From: an uncultured Acetobacteraceae bacterium
Lineage (GTDB): Bacteria; Pseudomonadota; Alphaproteobacteria; Acetobacterales; Acetobacteraceae
NCBI GenBank assembly: GCA_937873205.1
Contig: CALMVO010000077.1
Coordinates: 8,247-72,246, forward strand
Direction: 5' to 3'
Length of the DNA stretch: 64,000 nt
Shown: piece after piece, positions 18,669 through 28,139 of the stretch
How the letters are laid out: every line of letters starts with the position of its first letter
Numbering within the stretch: the first letter of the stretch is position 1
Notes under the pieces: generated by a model
What the model was told of the DNA's origin: nothing
Seen by the model: only the letters and a program-made list of their open reading frames with translations
Databases searched by the model: none
Translations under genes and position numbers: made by a program

Positions 18669-19099
18669 CTGGTCTCGCCCGCGGGCTCGAACCTGAGCGT
18701 TCCCACCGTCACGGCCGGGCCGCCGACGTCATTGGGATGGTTCACCCCGTCCAGCACCGGCACCTCCGGGAAATCGAACGGGCTTACGTTATCCAGGCAG
18801 GCGACGTTGACTCCATGCTGTTGCGGGTCCGAACGGGGCTGGTGGTGCGTGTAGAGTTCGCAGGTGGAGCAGAAGAAGCTCCGGGCGCTCCCGGTATTGA
18901 AGCTGTAGCTGGAAAGCTTCTCCTCCCCCGACAGGACGGTCATTCCATCCAGGCCGGCCGATACCGCCACGGCGCCCCTCATCCGACGGTAGGAACAGGT
19001 GCAGCGTCGTCTGGTGTCGAAGCCATCGGTCAGCTCGACCTGGAAGCGAATTTGACCGCAGTGGCACTGGCCGGTTCGCACATCCGGATCCCGGGTCAT
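18665..19099 (-). CDS. GFA-family zinc protein (CENP-V/GFA fold)
   Basis: A 144-residue member of the GFA family (named for glutathione-dependent formaldehyde activation; most members have unknown substrates). The zinc ligand pattern is present: GQCHCGQI near the start, RCTCS about residue 33, then FFCSTCELY near residue 76. The usual second motif is C-x-C-S-x-C, but here the third Cys of that motif is replaced (CTCSYRRM), so one zinc site may be incomplete. The ATG at 19099 gives the expected length. The last codons and the TAG lie inside the double-hairpin repeat, which could mean the C-terminus was slightly altered by repeat insertion. It is not obviously in an operon with mutL (54-base gap). 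Confidence 0.75.
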   Translation of the reverse strand: MTRDPDVRTGQCHCGQIRFQVELTDGFDTRRRCTCSYRRMRGAVAVSAGLDGMTVLSGEEKLSSYSFNTGSARSFFCSTCELYTHHQPRSDPQQHGVNVACLDNVSPFDFPEVPVLDGVNHPNDVGGPAVTVGTLRFEPAGETS

Positions 19100-19153
19100 C
19101 TGGTCTTCCCGTCACCTGCTCCTGGGCATCGCGCCCAGCCGCGTCGGCCTCAT

Positions 19154-20956
19154 TCAGCGCCGGCCGAACATGCGCTCGATCTCGGCGCGGCTGAGCTTCA
19201 GGTAGGTCGGGCGGCCGTGGCTGCAGGTGGCGGCGCGCGGCGTTGCCTCCATGCGGCGCAGCAGATGGTCCATCTCGCCCGCGGACAGCCGGCGGCCGGC
19301 GCGGATGCTGCCGTGGCAGGCCATGCGGGCGATCACCGCGTCGAGCCGGCCGGTCAGGCTGCCGGCCTCGGCCGGGGTGGCCAGCTCGTCGTCGCCCAGC
19401 TCCTCGGCCAGGTCGCGCAGCAGCGCCTGCGCGTCCGGCTGGCCCAGCAGCGCCGGCACCGCCCGCAACAGCACCGCGCGGCCGCCGAACGGCTCGATCT
19501 CGAGGCCGAACGCCGCCAGGCTGTCGGCGTGCTCCAGCAGCCGCACGGCGTCGCGCGCCGGCAGGTCCACCACCTCGGGCAGCAGCAGACGCTGCGCCCG
19601 CACGGTGCCGTCCAGATACTGCTGCCGCAGGTCCTCGTGCGTCAGCCGTTCGTGTGCGGCGTGCTGGTCCACCAGCACCAGGCTGCCGTCCTCCACCACG
19701 GCGATCACGTAGGTGTCGAGCACCTGCGCCACCGCGGCCCCCAGCGGATGCGCCGCCGCCGGCTCAGGCGGTGCTGCCGATGCCGCCGCCGGCAGCAGGC
19801 GCGCCGACGGGCCCTCGCCCAGCCGCAGCCTGGGCTCGGCGAAGCCGACAACCACCACGGCCGGCACGGGGGCGGCCGCCGCCGGCTCGGTGGGATAGCG
19901 GATCGCCGGCCCCGGCCGGCGGGGGGCGGGCAACCCCGTCTGCACCCCGCCCAGCCCGGCGCCGGCGCCGAGCGCCCGGCCCAGCCCACCGATCACCAGC
20001 GACCGCACCGCAGCCGCGTCGGCGTAGCGCAGATCGGTCTTGGCCGGGTGCACGTTGACGTCGAGCCGGTCCGGCGGGATCTCCAGGAACAGCGCCACCA
20101 CCGCATGCCGGCCCGGCTGCATGACGTGGCGGTAGGCGACACGGACCGCGCTGCGCAGCACCGGATCGGCGACTGGCCGGCCGTTCACCACCAGGAACTG
20201 CCCGTTCACCGTGGCGCGATGCACCGCCGGGCCGCAGGCGTGGCCGGACAGCGCCAGGCCGTCCCGGACGCCCTCGACCGTCAGCAGCCCCTGGGCCCCG
20301 CGGTGCCCCGACCCGTCGCCGGCCTCGTCGGCGAGCAGGGCGGCGACGCGATCCCCGCGCGGCTGCGCCGGCAGGTCGAGCACGGTCCGGCCGTCGACCT
20401 GCAGCCGGATCGCCACGCCGGGCGCGGCCAGCGCCAGCCGCCGCACCGCGACCTCCGCGTGCGCCGCCTCGACGCGCGGGCTCTTCAGGAACTTGCGCCG
20501 GGCCGGGGTGGCGAAGAACAGATCCTCGACCAGCACCCGCGTGCCGGGCGGCCCGGCGCAGGGCTCCGGTTCGCCCACCGCGCCGCCGGCGACGCGCAGG
20601 CGCCAAGCGCCTTCCGGGGCGCCGTCCGAGCCGTGGTCGTCGCGCGGCCGCGAGGTCAGGCACAGCCGGGCGGCGGCGCCGATGCTGGGCAGCGCCTCGC
20701 CGCGGAACCCCAGCGTGGCGATGGCGACCAGGCTGTCGTCGGCGAGCTTGGAGGTGCAGTGCCGCTCGACCGCCAGCAGCAGCTCGGGCGCCGCCATGCC
20801 GACGCCGTCATCCACCACCTCGATGCGGGCAATGCCGCCACCGTCCAGCGACACCGCGATCCGGCGCGCGCCGGCGTCGATGGCGTTCTCGACCAGCTCC
20901 TTGACCGCCGCCGCCGGCCGTTCGATCACCTCGCCGGCGGCGATCCGATTGACCAC
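19154..20956 (-). CDS. mutL: DNA mismatch repair protein MutL
   Basis: A protein of 600 residues or more that links MutS recognition to strand incision. The GHKL ATPase is intact: ELVENAIDAGA, DDGVGM, GFRGEALPS and the GTRVLVEDLF loop. The C-terminal dimerisation domain contains DQHAAHERLTHE, matching the metal-binding endonuclease motif DQHAx2Ex4E, and ends GRPTYLKLSRAEIERMF, so it should nick DNA itself, as in MutH-less bacteria. The GTG at 20956 is the first usual start, but conserved residues IRRLSERV lie in frame just upstream with no ATG, GTG or TTG back to the preceding stop, so translation may begin at a rare codon. It follows the DUF3035 gene on the same strand. Confidence 0.93.
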   Translation of the reverse strand: MVNRIAAGEVIERPAAAVKELVENAIDAGARRIAVSLDGGGIARIEVVDDGVGMAAPELLLAVERHCTSKLADDSLVAIATLGFRGEALPSIGAAARLCLTSRPRDDHGSDGAPEGAWRLRVAGGAVGEPEPCAGPPGTRVLVEDLFFATPARRKFLKSPRVEAAHAEVAVRRLALAAPGVAIRLQVDGRTVLDLPAQPRGDRVAALLADEAGDGSGHRGAQGLLTVEGVRDGLALSGHACGPAVHRATVNGQFLVVNGRPVADPVLRSAVRVAYRHVMQPGRHAVVALFLEIPPDRLDVNVHPAKTDLRYADAAAVRSLVIGGLGRALGAGAGLGGVQTGLPAPRRPGPAIRYPTEPAAAAPVPAVVVVGFAEPRLRLGEGPSARLLPAAASAAPPEPAAAHPLGAAVAQVLDTYVIAVVEDGSLVLVDQHAAHERLTHEDLRQQYLDGTVRAQRLLLPEVVDLPARDAVRLLEHADSLAAFGLEIEPFGGRAVLLRAVPALLGQPDAQALLRDLAEELGDDELATPAEAGSLTGRLDAVIARMACHGSIRAGRRLSAGEMDHLLRRMEATPRAATCSHGRPTYLKLSRAEIERMFGRR

Positions 20957-21049
20957 GCGCTCGGACAGCCGTCGAATCGTCGGGGGACGGCCCTCCCGGT
21001 CGGGCTCAGGTGGCTGCAGCGCGGGGCGGATCGGCCGGCCCCGACGCGA

Positions 21050-21595
21050 CTAGAACAGGCCGCCGAACAGGCCCGGCTTGCTGACCTTGATCGTCGGCGT
21101 CGCGCCGACGGTCGGGCTGCGGCCCAGCGCCGCGTTCTCCTGCAGCCGCTGCCGCTCGGCGCCGGCATCGACGATCGCGCCGGCGCTGCCGCCCTGCCAG
21201 AACATGAGCTCGTTGACGAAGCCTTGGCTCGGATGGTCGAGCGCGCCGCCGGTGGGCGCCTGTGCGCTGGCGGTGGCGGCCCCCGCCACCAGCGCCTGCT
21301 GGCCGGGGCTGGTGCTGCCGCTCGCGCCGGACAGCGCCACGTTCGGCGCCAGCGTCTCCAGCGCTTGGGTCTGCGAACTCTGGTCCTGCACCCGGTCGAC
21401 GCCGGGCGTGGGGGTGGCCAGGCTGCTGTCGGGCGGGATCGAGAGCGGCGCCCGCGTGGTCACGGTGAACTCGTCCGGCGCGGTGCGGGACAGGCCGAAA
21501 TCGCGCTCGATGCTCTCGCCGCTGCAGCCGGCCAGCAGGACGGAGCCGGCGCAGAGGCCGGCCAGGAGGAGGAGGCGGGACGAGGTCGGGCGCAT
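21050..21595 (-). CDS. DUF3035-type lipoprotein
   Basis: A 181-residue lipoprotein. The start at MRPTSSRLLLL was preferred over one 21 codons upstream because it gives a compact signal and the lipobox LLAGC (Cys about 24). The mature N-terminus carries the family hallmark TAPDEFTVTTRAPLSIPPD, known in the alpha-proteobacterial DUF3035 family, whose role is undefined. The rest is Gln/Ala/Ser-rich and ends KPGLFGGLF. In related genomes this gene sits with lspA and ileS, and LspA is the peptidase that would mature it. Here an aldo/keto reductase gene (stop at 21659) lies between. Its TAG stop is in the same frame as mutL downstream. Confidence 0.8.
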   Translation of the reverse strand: MRPTSSRLLLLAGLCAGSVLLAGCSGESIERDFGLSRTAPDEFTVTTRAPLSIPPDSSLATPTPGVDRVQDQSSQTQALETLAPNVALSGASGSTSPGQQALVAGAATASAQAPTGGALDHPSQGFVNELMFWQGGSAGAIVDAGAERQRLQENAALGRSPTVGATPTIKVSKPGLFGGLF

Positions 21596-21658
21596 GGCCG
21601 CCTCATAGGATGGAACAGGCCCTCGCGGCAAGCATTCCGGCTGCGATCCGGGTGCCAC

Positions 21659-22477
21659 TCAGAACAGCTCCGGGTCCGGGCCGATCCGCCCGCCGGTGTC
21701 GAGCCCGCGCAGCCGCGCCATGTCGTCCTCGTCCAGCGCGAAGTCGAAGATGTCGATGTTCTCGGCGATCCGCGACGGCGTCACCGATTTGGGGATCGCC
21801 ACCACGCCGCGCTGCATGTGCCAGCGCAGCACCACCTGCGCCGGGGTGCGGCCGTGCCGGGCGGCGATCTCCACGATCGGGACCGCGTCCAGCGTGCCCT
21901 GGGCCAGCGGGCTCCAGGCCTCGGTGACGATGCCGTGCGCCTGGTGGTACGCGTGCAGCTCCTCCTGCGGCAGCGCCGGGTGCAACTCGATCTGATTCAC
22001 CGCCGGCACGATCGCGGTCTCGCCCAGCAGCCGTTCAAGGTGGGCAATAGGGAAGTTCGACACCCCGATCGCCCGCGCGCGGCCCTCGGCGGCCAGCCGC
22101 TCCATCGCCCGCCAGCTGTCCAGGTAGCGGTCCTGCGCCGGCTTGGGCCAATGGATCAGATAGAGGTCGACATAGTCGAGCCCGAGCCGCTGCAGGCTGG
22201 CGTCGAAGGCCCGGAGCGCGGAGTCGTAGCCCTGGTCGTCGTTCCAGAGCTTGGTGGTGACGAACAGCGCGTCACGATCGATCTCCGCGCGGGCGATCGC
22301 GGCGCCGACGCCGGTCTCGTTGCGGTAGATCATCGCGGTGTCGATCGAACGGTAGCCGGCCGCCAGCGCCTGGCCGACCGCGGTCTCGGCGGTGTCTGGC
22401 GGCACCTTGAACACGCCGTAGCCGAGCTGCGGGATGGTGCCGCCCTGGTTCAGGCTGAGGCTGGGCACGTGGGGCAT
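21659..22477 (-). CDS. Aldo/keto reductase
   Basis: A 272-residue NADPH-dependent oxidoreductase of the AKR superfamily, (beta/alpha)8 barrel. The catalytic tetrad is visible: Asp in YRSIDTAMIYRNE (with Tyr a few residues on), Lys in VTTKLW, and His in YLIHWPKP. The NADP-binding segment PKSVTPSRIAEN near the C-terminus matches the AKR IPKS motif. The length and the family pattern fit the 2,5-diketo-D-gluconate reductase-like group, which acts broadly on aldehydes and ketones. It starts at ATG 22477 and lies between lspA and the DUF3035 gene on the same strand, probably read through from the ileS-lspA unit. Confidence 0.88.
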   Translation of the reverse strand: MPHVPSLSLNQGGTIPQLGYGVFKVPPDTAETAVGQALAAGYRSIDTAMIYRNETGVGAAIARAEIDRDALFVTTKLWNDDQGYDSALRAFDASLQRLGLDYVDLYLIHWPKPAQDRYLDSWRAMERLAAEGRARAIGVSNFPIAHLERLLGETAIVPAVNQIELHPALPQEELHAYHQAHGIVTEAWSPLAQGTLDAVPIVEIAARHGRTPAQVVLRWHMQRGVVAIPKSVTPSRIAENIDIFDFALDEDDMARLRGLDTGGRIGPDPELF

Positions 22478-22547
22478 GGCGGTCGGTCCTGGCGGGATGG
22501 CGTGGTGCGACCGGATCAGCTTGGACCCAAACCCGCCGGCGCGGCGA

Positions 22548-23036
22548 TCACGAACGCCTGCGGTCGAACAGGCTGTCCAGCAGCAGCACGCCGACGCCGC
22601 AGACGATCGCGGCATCCGCCACGTTGAAGATGTAGTTCCAGGACAGCCGTCCGAGATGGGCGTGGATGAAATCGACCACGGCGCCGTAGCGCAGCCGATC
22701 GATGACGTTGCCGGTGGCTCCGCCGACGATGGCGCCGAGTGCGGCGGCGATCCAGGGCTTGGGCGTGCGGCGCATCCACAGCAGCAGCACAACGACCACC
22801 AGCGCCGCCACCAGGCTGAACACCCAGCGGCCTGCCGCCCCCACGCCCCCGAACATCCCGAAGGTGACGGCGTGGTTCCAGACCATCTCGAAGTCGAGCA
22901 CCGGCAGCACCGTCACCATGCGCCGTTGCGGCAGGTCGAGCCGGTCCAGGATCCACCACTTGCTGGCCTGGTCGGCCGCCAGCACCAGCACGGCCAGTGC
23001 CAGCCCCAGCGGCAGATACCGACCGGCGCGGCTCAT
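22548..23036 (-). CDS. lspA: Lipoprotein signal peptidase (signal peptidase II)
   Basis: A 162-residue inner-membrane aspartyl protease that removes signal peptides from lipid-modified prolipoproteins. It has four membrane helices. Conserved boxes: DQASKWW after helix one, the VWNHAVTFGMF loop, GGATGNVIDRLRYGAVVDFI with the first catalytic Asp, and FNVADAAI with the second. Its ATG overlaps the ileS stop (ATGA), the classical ileS-lspA coupling. Several predicted lipoproteins in this window (5-487, 11934, 21050, 40194) would be its substrates. Confidence 0.95.
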   Translation of the reverse strand: MSRAGRYLPLGLALAVLVLAADQASKWWILDRLDLPQRRMVTVLPVLDFEMVWNHAVTFGMFGGVGAAGRWVFSLVAALVVVVLLLWMRRTPKPWIAAALGAIVGGATGNVIDRLRYGAVVDFIHAHLGRLSWNYIFNVADAAIVCGVGVLLLDSLFDRRRS

Positions 23037-25912
23037 GCGGCCGGTGCCACCACGGCAACGCAGCGCCGGCAGAGTGCCGGATGCGCCGCCGCCTCGCCGA
23101 CCTCGTCCAGCACCCGCCAGCAGCGCGCGCATTTGGCCCCCGTCGCCACCCGCACCAGCGGGGCGGCATGCGGACCACTCGCCTCGGCCGGCGTGGCCGC
23201 GAACACCGAGGCCGCCTGCGGGTCGATGGCGACGGCCGCCGCGGAGACGATCGCGAGCTCGGCCCAGTCGACGTCCGCGAACTCGACCGACTCCGCCCCG
23301 GACAGGGTCAGCTCCAGCGACGCCTGCAGCGAAGAGCCGACGATGCCGTCCCGCCGCGCCGCCTCGATCGCGGTGGTGACCAGCCGGCGCACCGCGCGCA
23401 ACCGGGTCCAGCGCTCGCCCAGCGCCGGGTCGTGCCACCCTGGCGGGATTTCGGGAAACGCCTGCAGGTGCACGCTGTCCTGCTCGCCGAACCGGGCGGT
23501 CCAGGCCTCCTCGGCGGTGAACACCAGCACCGGCGCCAGCCAGCAGCAGAGCGCGCGGTGCAGATGGTCCAGCACCGTGCGGGCGGCGCGGCGGCGCGGG
23601 CTGGCCGGCGCATCGCAATAGAGCGCGTCCTTGCGCACGTCGAAGTAGAACGCCGACAGATCGGCGGCGCAGAACGCATGCAGCGCCGGCACCACGCCGA
23701 CCCACTCGTGCGTCCGCACCGCGCGCCCGACCTGCGCGCCCAGCTCCGCCAGCCGGTGCAGCACCCAGCGCTCCAGCTCCGGCATCTCGGCCACAGGCAG
23801 GCGCTCGGCCTCGGCGAAGCCGTCGAGCGCCCCCAGCAGCCAGCGCAGCGTGTTGCGCAGCCGGCGATACAGCTCGCCCTGCTGGCGCAGGATCTCCTTG
23901 CCGATGCGGAGGTCCTGGTCGGTGTCGGAGTTCATCACCCAGAGCCGCAGGATGTCGGCGCCGAGCGTGTCGTTCACCTCCTTCGGCGCAGTGACGTTGC
24001 CGAGCGACTTGCTCATCTTGCGGCCGGTCTCGTCGAGCACGAAGCCGTTGGTGACCACCGCCCGATACGGTGCGATGCCGCGCGTGCCGACGCTCTCCAG
24101 CAGGCTCGACTGGAACCAGCCGCGATGCTGGTCGGAGCCCTCAAGATAGAGGTCGGCCGGGAACGGCAGCCCGGCCGGGTTGTGCGGGCCCAGCACGAAG
24201 GCGTGGGTCGAGCCGCTCTCGAACCACACGTCGACGATGTCGAACACCTGCTCGTAGTCGGCGGGATCGCGGCCCTCGCCCAGGAACCGCTCCGGGGCCG
24301 AGCCGTACCAGGCGTCGGCGCCCTCGGCGCGGAACGCGTCCACCACGCGGGCCATCACCGCCGGGTCGCGCAGCACCTCGCCGGTGCGGCGCTCGACGAA
24401 CACCGCGATCGGCACCCCCCAGGCGCGCTGCCGGCTGATGCACCAGTCCGGCCGGTCCTCGACCATGGCGACGAGGCGGCGGCGCGCCTGCGCCGGCACG
24501 AACGCCACGTCCTGCAGCGCCGCCAGCGCGCGGGTCCGGATGCCGCCCTCCGGCGCGTCCATGCGGATGAACCATTGCGGGGTGGCGCGGAAGATCACCG
24601 GCGCCCGCGAGCGCCAGCTGTGCGGGTACGAGTGGACGAGCTGCCCGCGCGCCACCAGCCCGGCGACCGTCTGGCCCGTCGACGCCGCCATCGTTTCGGC
24701 CAAGGCCGCGCAGACCGGGTCGGCCGCCCGGAACACGTGCAGCCCGGCGAAGCCCGGCACCCAGGCGGCGTAGCGCCCGTCGCCCTCGACCGCCTCCGCG
24801 ACCGGGATGCCGGCGGCCACGCAGAGCGCGAAATCGTCCTCGCCGTGCGCCGGCGCCATGTGCACCAGCCCGGTGCCGGCGTCGGTGGTGACGAAGTCGC
24901 CCGCCAGCATCGGCACGTCGTGGTCGTAGCCGCCGTCGTAGCCGGCGACGCCGCGCCAGGGATGCGCGAACACGGCACCCGCCAGCGCCGAGCCCGGCAG
25001 CGTGTGCAGCACCCGGTGGCCGACGATGCCGGCGGTGGCCGCGAACGCGTCGGCCAGCCCCGCGGCGACCAGCAGCCGGGCGCCCGGCCGCAGGGCGCCG
25101 CCCTCCGCCACCCCCTCGACCTCGATCACCGCGTAGGCAATCTCCGGTCCGTAGGCGATTGCCCGGTTGGCCGGGATGGTCCAGGGCGTCGTGGTCCAGA
25201 TCACCGCGGACGCCCCGGCCAGCGCCCGCGCCGGCGTCGGATCGAGGACGATCGGAAACGCCACCCAGATCGTGGTGCTGGTGTGGTCGTGATACTCGAT
25301 CTCGGCCTCGGCCAGCGCCGTCCGCTCGACCGGGCTCCACATCACCGGGCGTAGGCCGCGATACAGCGTGCCGTTCTCCAGGAACCGGCCGATCTCGCCG
25401 ACGATCGCCGCCTCGGACGCATGGTCCATGGTGGCGTAGCGGCCGGCCCAGTCGCCCTGGATGCCGAGCCGGCGGAACTCAACCGCCTGGATCTCCAGCC
25501 ACTTCGCGGCGTAGGCGCGGCACTCGGCGCGGAACCGCAGCACCGGCACCTGGTCCTTGTCGCGGCCGGACTTCCGATATTCCTCCTCGATCTTCCACTC
25601 GATCGGCAGGCCGTGGCAGTCCCAGCCCGGCACGTAGTGCACCGCATAGCCGCTCATCCGGCGCGCGCGGTTGACGACGTCCTTCAGGATCTTGTTGAGC
25701 GCGTGGCCGATATGCAGGTGGCCGTTGGCGTAGGGCGGCCCGTCATGCAGCGTGAATGTCGGCCGGCCGGCGCCGGCGGCGGCAATGCGCGCGTCGAGCC
25801 CCATCGCCTCCCAGCGCGCCAGGATCGTCGGCTCGCGCTGCGGCAGGTCGCCGCGCATCGGGAAGCCGGTGCGCGGCAGGAACACGGTGTCGCGGTAGTC
25901 TGTCTCGGTCAT
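23033..25912 (-). CDS. ileS: Isoleucyl-tRNA synthetase
   Basis: A 959-residue class Ia synthetase that charges tRNA-Ile. Motifs in order: the HIGH-type site HLHIGHALNKILKD (about residue 67), the CP1 editing domain (WTTTPWTIPANRA, GTGLVHMAPAHGEDDF), the KMSKS loop GRKMSKSLGN, an anticodon-binding helical domain, and a C-terminal zinc ribbon CARCWRV...CRRCVAV. The length and zinc ribbon are those of the standard bacterial type. It is the first gene of the ileS-lspA unit and starts at ATG 25912. Confidence 0.96.
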   Translation of the reverse strand: MTETDYRDTVFLPRTGFPMRGDLPQREPTILARWEAMGLDARIAAAGAGRPTFTLHDGPPYANGHLHIGHALNKILKDVVNRARRMSGYAVHYVPGWDCHGLPIEWKIEEEYRKSGRDKDQVPVLRFRAECRAYAAKWLEIQAVEFRRLGIQGDWAGRYATMDHASEAAIVGEIGRFLENGTLYRGLRPVMWSPVERTALAEAEIEYHDHTSTTIWVAFPIVLDPTPARALAGASAVIWTTTPWTIPANRAIAYGPEIAYAVIEVEGVAEGGALRPGARLLVAAGLADAFAATAGIVGHRVLHTLPGSALAGAVFAHPWRGVAGYDGGYDHDVPMLAGDFVTTDAGTGLVHMAPAHGEDDFALCVAAGIPVAEAVEGDGRYAAWVPGFAGLHVFRAADPVCAALAETMAASTGQTVAGLVARGQLVHSYPHSWRSRAPVIFRATPQWFIRMDAPEGGIRTRALAALQDVAFVPAQARRRLVAMVEDRPDWCISRQRAWGVPIAVFVERRTGEVLRDPAVMARVVDAFRAEGADAWYGSAPERFLGEGRDPADYEQVFDIVDVWFESGSTHAFVLGPHNPAGLPFPADLYLEGSDQHRGWFQSSLLESVGTRGIAPYRAVVTNGFVLDETGRKMSKSLGNVTAPKEVNDTLGADILRLWVMNSDTDQDLRIGKEILRQQGELYRRLRNTLRWLLGALDGFAEAERLPVAEMPELERWVLHRLAELGAQVGRAVRTHEWVGVVPALHAFCAADLSAFYFDVRKDALYCDAPASPRRRAARTVLDHLHRALCCWLAPVLVFTAEEAWTARFGEQDSVHLQAFPEIPPGWHDPALGERWTRLRAVRRLVTTAIEAARRDGIVGSSLQASLELTLSGAESVEFADVDWAELAIVSAAAVAIDPQAASVFAATPAEASGPHAAPLVRVATGAKCARCWRVLDEVGEAAAHPALCRRCVAVVAPAA

Positions 25913-26057
25913 GCTGTTCCACTCGGCGCCACGGCCAGCCCGCCCGCTTATGCGGAGCCACGCCGCCGGGGGTCAACCGCCGGCCCGGCGCCGCGCTTGA
26001 CGGTTCGCCGGGGCGTGGTTATCGCCAGCCGGGCCATCGCTGCGAGGTCGGCCCGCC

Positions 26058-28139
26058 GTGACCGCCGATCCGCTCTCCAGATGGCAGCCTGATCTGGCCT
26101 TCGCGGACGCGTTCGGGCGGCAGTCGGCCGCCGCCGACATCGTCTCGTTCGACATCCTCGACACCGCGCTGACCCGCACCCTGGACAACCCGGCCGACGC
26201 CTTCGCGGAGCTCGAACGGCGGCTGGCACCGGCAGTGGGCGAGGCCGCCGCCGGCCTGGCGCTGGCCCGCGAGGACGCCGAGCGGCAGGCGCGGCTGCGG
26301 CGGCAGGCGGCCGGCGCCGAGGAGGTCGGGCTCGACGACATCCTGGACAGCCTGATCGAGGCGCGGCCGGCGCTCTACCCGCATCGCGCGCTGCTGCGTC
26401 AGGCGGAGCTCGCGGTCGAGGCCGACCTGCTGGTCGGCGTCCCCGACATCCTGGCCGCCACCCGCCTGCTGGCGGCGCGCGGGCAGCCGTACGTGTTCGT
26501 CTCCGACATGTATCTGCCGGCCGCCTTCCTGGCCGAGCAGCTCACCCGAGCCCGCTACGCCGGCTGGCAAACGCTTTACGTCTCGTCGGAGACCGGCCTC
26601 ACCAAGGCGAGCGGCCGGCAGTGGCCGGCGCTGCTGGTCGAGCTGGCGCCCGCGGCCACGGATGGCCGGCCGCGCCTGCTGCATGTCGGTGACGACGCGC
26701 ATTCCGACGGCACCCAGGCCGAGGCGCACGGGATCGACACCCTGCCCTACACCCGGGCGCGTTCGGCGCGGCGGCTCGGCACCCGGCTCGGCCCGGAGAT
26801 CCTGCCGTTCTCGCGCCGGCAGCGTGCCGCCACCCTGGCCGCGCGGGCCGCGCCAATGCCGGCCGGGGCGCCGCCCGACGAGACGGCCGCCTGGCGCGAT
26901 CTCGGCCGCACGCTGGGGGGCATCGTCACCGCCGGCTTCGTCGCCTGGCTGGGCGCGCGGGTACGGCGGCACGGCGTCACCGCCCTGGCGTTCGGCGCCC
27001 GCGACGGCTGGCTGGTGCGCCGGGCCTGGCAGGCCTCGGGGCTGGGCGAGCGGCTCGGCGTCCCCGACCAGTACCTCTGCGTGTCGCGGCGCACGCTGAC
27101 CCTGGCCCGCGGCGCCCTCGACAGCACCGACCGGCAGCTCGCCGCCTACCTGCCGCCGTTCCTGTCCGGCACCGACGGCACCGTCACGATCCGTACGGCA
27201 CTGGCCCGGCTGTCCCTCGGCCCCGACAGCGACACCGGCCGCACGCTGGCGCGCGAGTTCGGCTCGCTGGATGCGCTCCTGGTGTGGCCGGACGGCTCGC
27301 ACCTGTTCGAGGGCGTGCTGCAGCGCCACGCCGCTGAGATCCGCGGGATGCTGACCGGCTGCCACGCCGCACTCGTCGGCTATTTGCGGCAGGAGGGTTT
27401 CGACCGGTCCGGCCGGCTCGGCTTCGTCGATCTGGGCTGGCACGGCAACATGCAGTGTGCGCTGCAGCGGCTGGGTCTGCGGCCGCCCGCGACGCTGTGC
27501 GGCTTCTATTACGGGCTCTGGCACGCCGCACTCGGCAACCGCCACGCCGCCGGGCTGATGGAGGCGGCCTTCGCCAGCGACTACCGGCCGCCCGGCGAGC
27601 AACCCGGCCTGCTGGACGCGGTCGGGCTGCTGGAGGAGCTGCACACCGCGCCGCACGGCACGGTGTCGGGCTATCGGCAGCAGGACGGGCGCTGGGAGCC
27701 GGTATTCGCCGAGCACGCGGCCGAACGGGCCCAGTACGAGACCATGATCCGGCCGTTCCAGGAGGGTGCACTGGAGACCGTGGCGGCCGTGTTCCCGGGT
27801 AGCGCGGGATCGCTCGACCTGGCCGAGCTGACGCCGGACGCGGTGATCGCGGCGATCGACGCGGTGTGCCTGTCGCCGACGCCGGACGAACGCCGGCTGC
27901 TGAGCCGGCTCGGCCATTGCGACGGCCACGACCACGTCGCGTTCGAGCCGCTCGCCCCCACGGATTGCCCCGCCGACGCCGAGGCGCTGATCGCCCGGCA
28001 CAAGCGCTGCGGCTGGCGCACCGGCACCATGCTGGGGTGGCACGAGGCCGCCGCCGGCGTCCGTCGCGCCGAGCTGGGCGGCCTGGCGCGCAGCCTGCTG
28101 GCGCATCACGGCCCGCGCAACCTCCGACAGTATGATTAA
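26058..28139 (+). CDS. HAD-like hydrolase family protein linked to polysaccharide genes
   Basis: A 693-residue protein starting at GTG 26058. Residues about 28-240 are a HAD (haloacid dehalogenase) phosphatase fold: motif I is SFDILDTALTR (nucleophile Asp32, general acid Asp35), motif II is FVSDMYLP, and the acidic motif is HVGDDAHSDGTQAEAHG. The long C-terminal part (about 290-690) is helical, with recurring segments such as FGARDGWLVRRAW and FVDLGWHGNMQCAL, a layout seen in large HAD-like proteins found in glycan clusters (COG5610-like). Its substrate is unknown. A GT2 glycosyltransferase follows after 133 bases, which supports a surface-glycan role, as does the same-strand orientation. Confidence 0.75.
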   Translation: MTADPLSRWQPDLAFADAFGRQSAAADIVSFDILDTALTRTLDNPADAFAELERRLAPAVGEAAAGLALAREDAERQARLRRQAAGAEEVGLDDILDSLIEARPALYPHRALLRQAELAVEADLLVGVPDILAATRLLAARGQPYVFVSDMYLPAAFLAEQLTRARYAGWQTLYVSSETGLTKASGRQWPALLVELAPAATDGRPRLLHVGDDAHSDGTQAEAHGIDTLPYTRARSARRLGTRLGPEILPFSRRQRAATLAARAAPMPAGAPPDETAAWRDLGRTLGGIVTAGFVAWLGARVRRHGVTALAFGARDGWLVRRAWQASGLGERLGVPDQYLCVSRRTLTLARGALDSTDRQLAAYLPPFLSGTDGTVTIRTALARLSLGPDSDTGRTLAREFGSLDALLVWPDGSHLFEGVLQRHAAEIRGMLTGCHAALVGYLRQEGFDRSGRLGFVDLGWHGNMQCALQRLGLRPPATLCGFYYGLWHAALGNRHAAGLMEAAFASDYRPPGEQPGLLDAVGLLEELHTAPHGTVSGYRQQDGRWEPVFAEHAAERAQYETMIRPFQEGALETVAAVFPGSAGSLDLAELTPDAVIAAIDAVCLSPTPDERRLLSRLGHCDGHDHVAFEPLAPTDCPADAEALIARHKRCGWRTGTMLGWHEAAAGVRRAELGGLARSLLAHHGPRNLRQYD

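Noticed and set aside
18614..22627. A 1337-codon plus-strand frame
   Set aside because: It is antisense to the GFA, mutL, DUF3035 and aldo/keto reductase genes, all well supported, and its translation is a His/Arg/Gly-rich shadow without domains.
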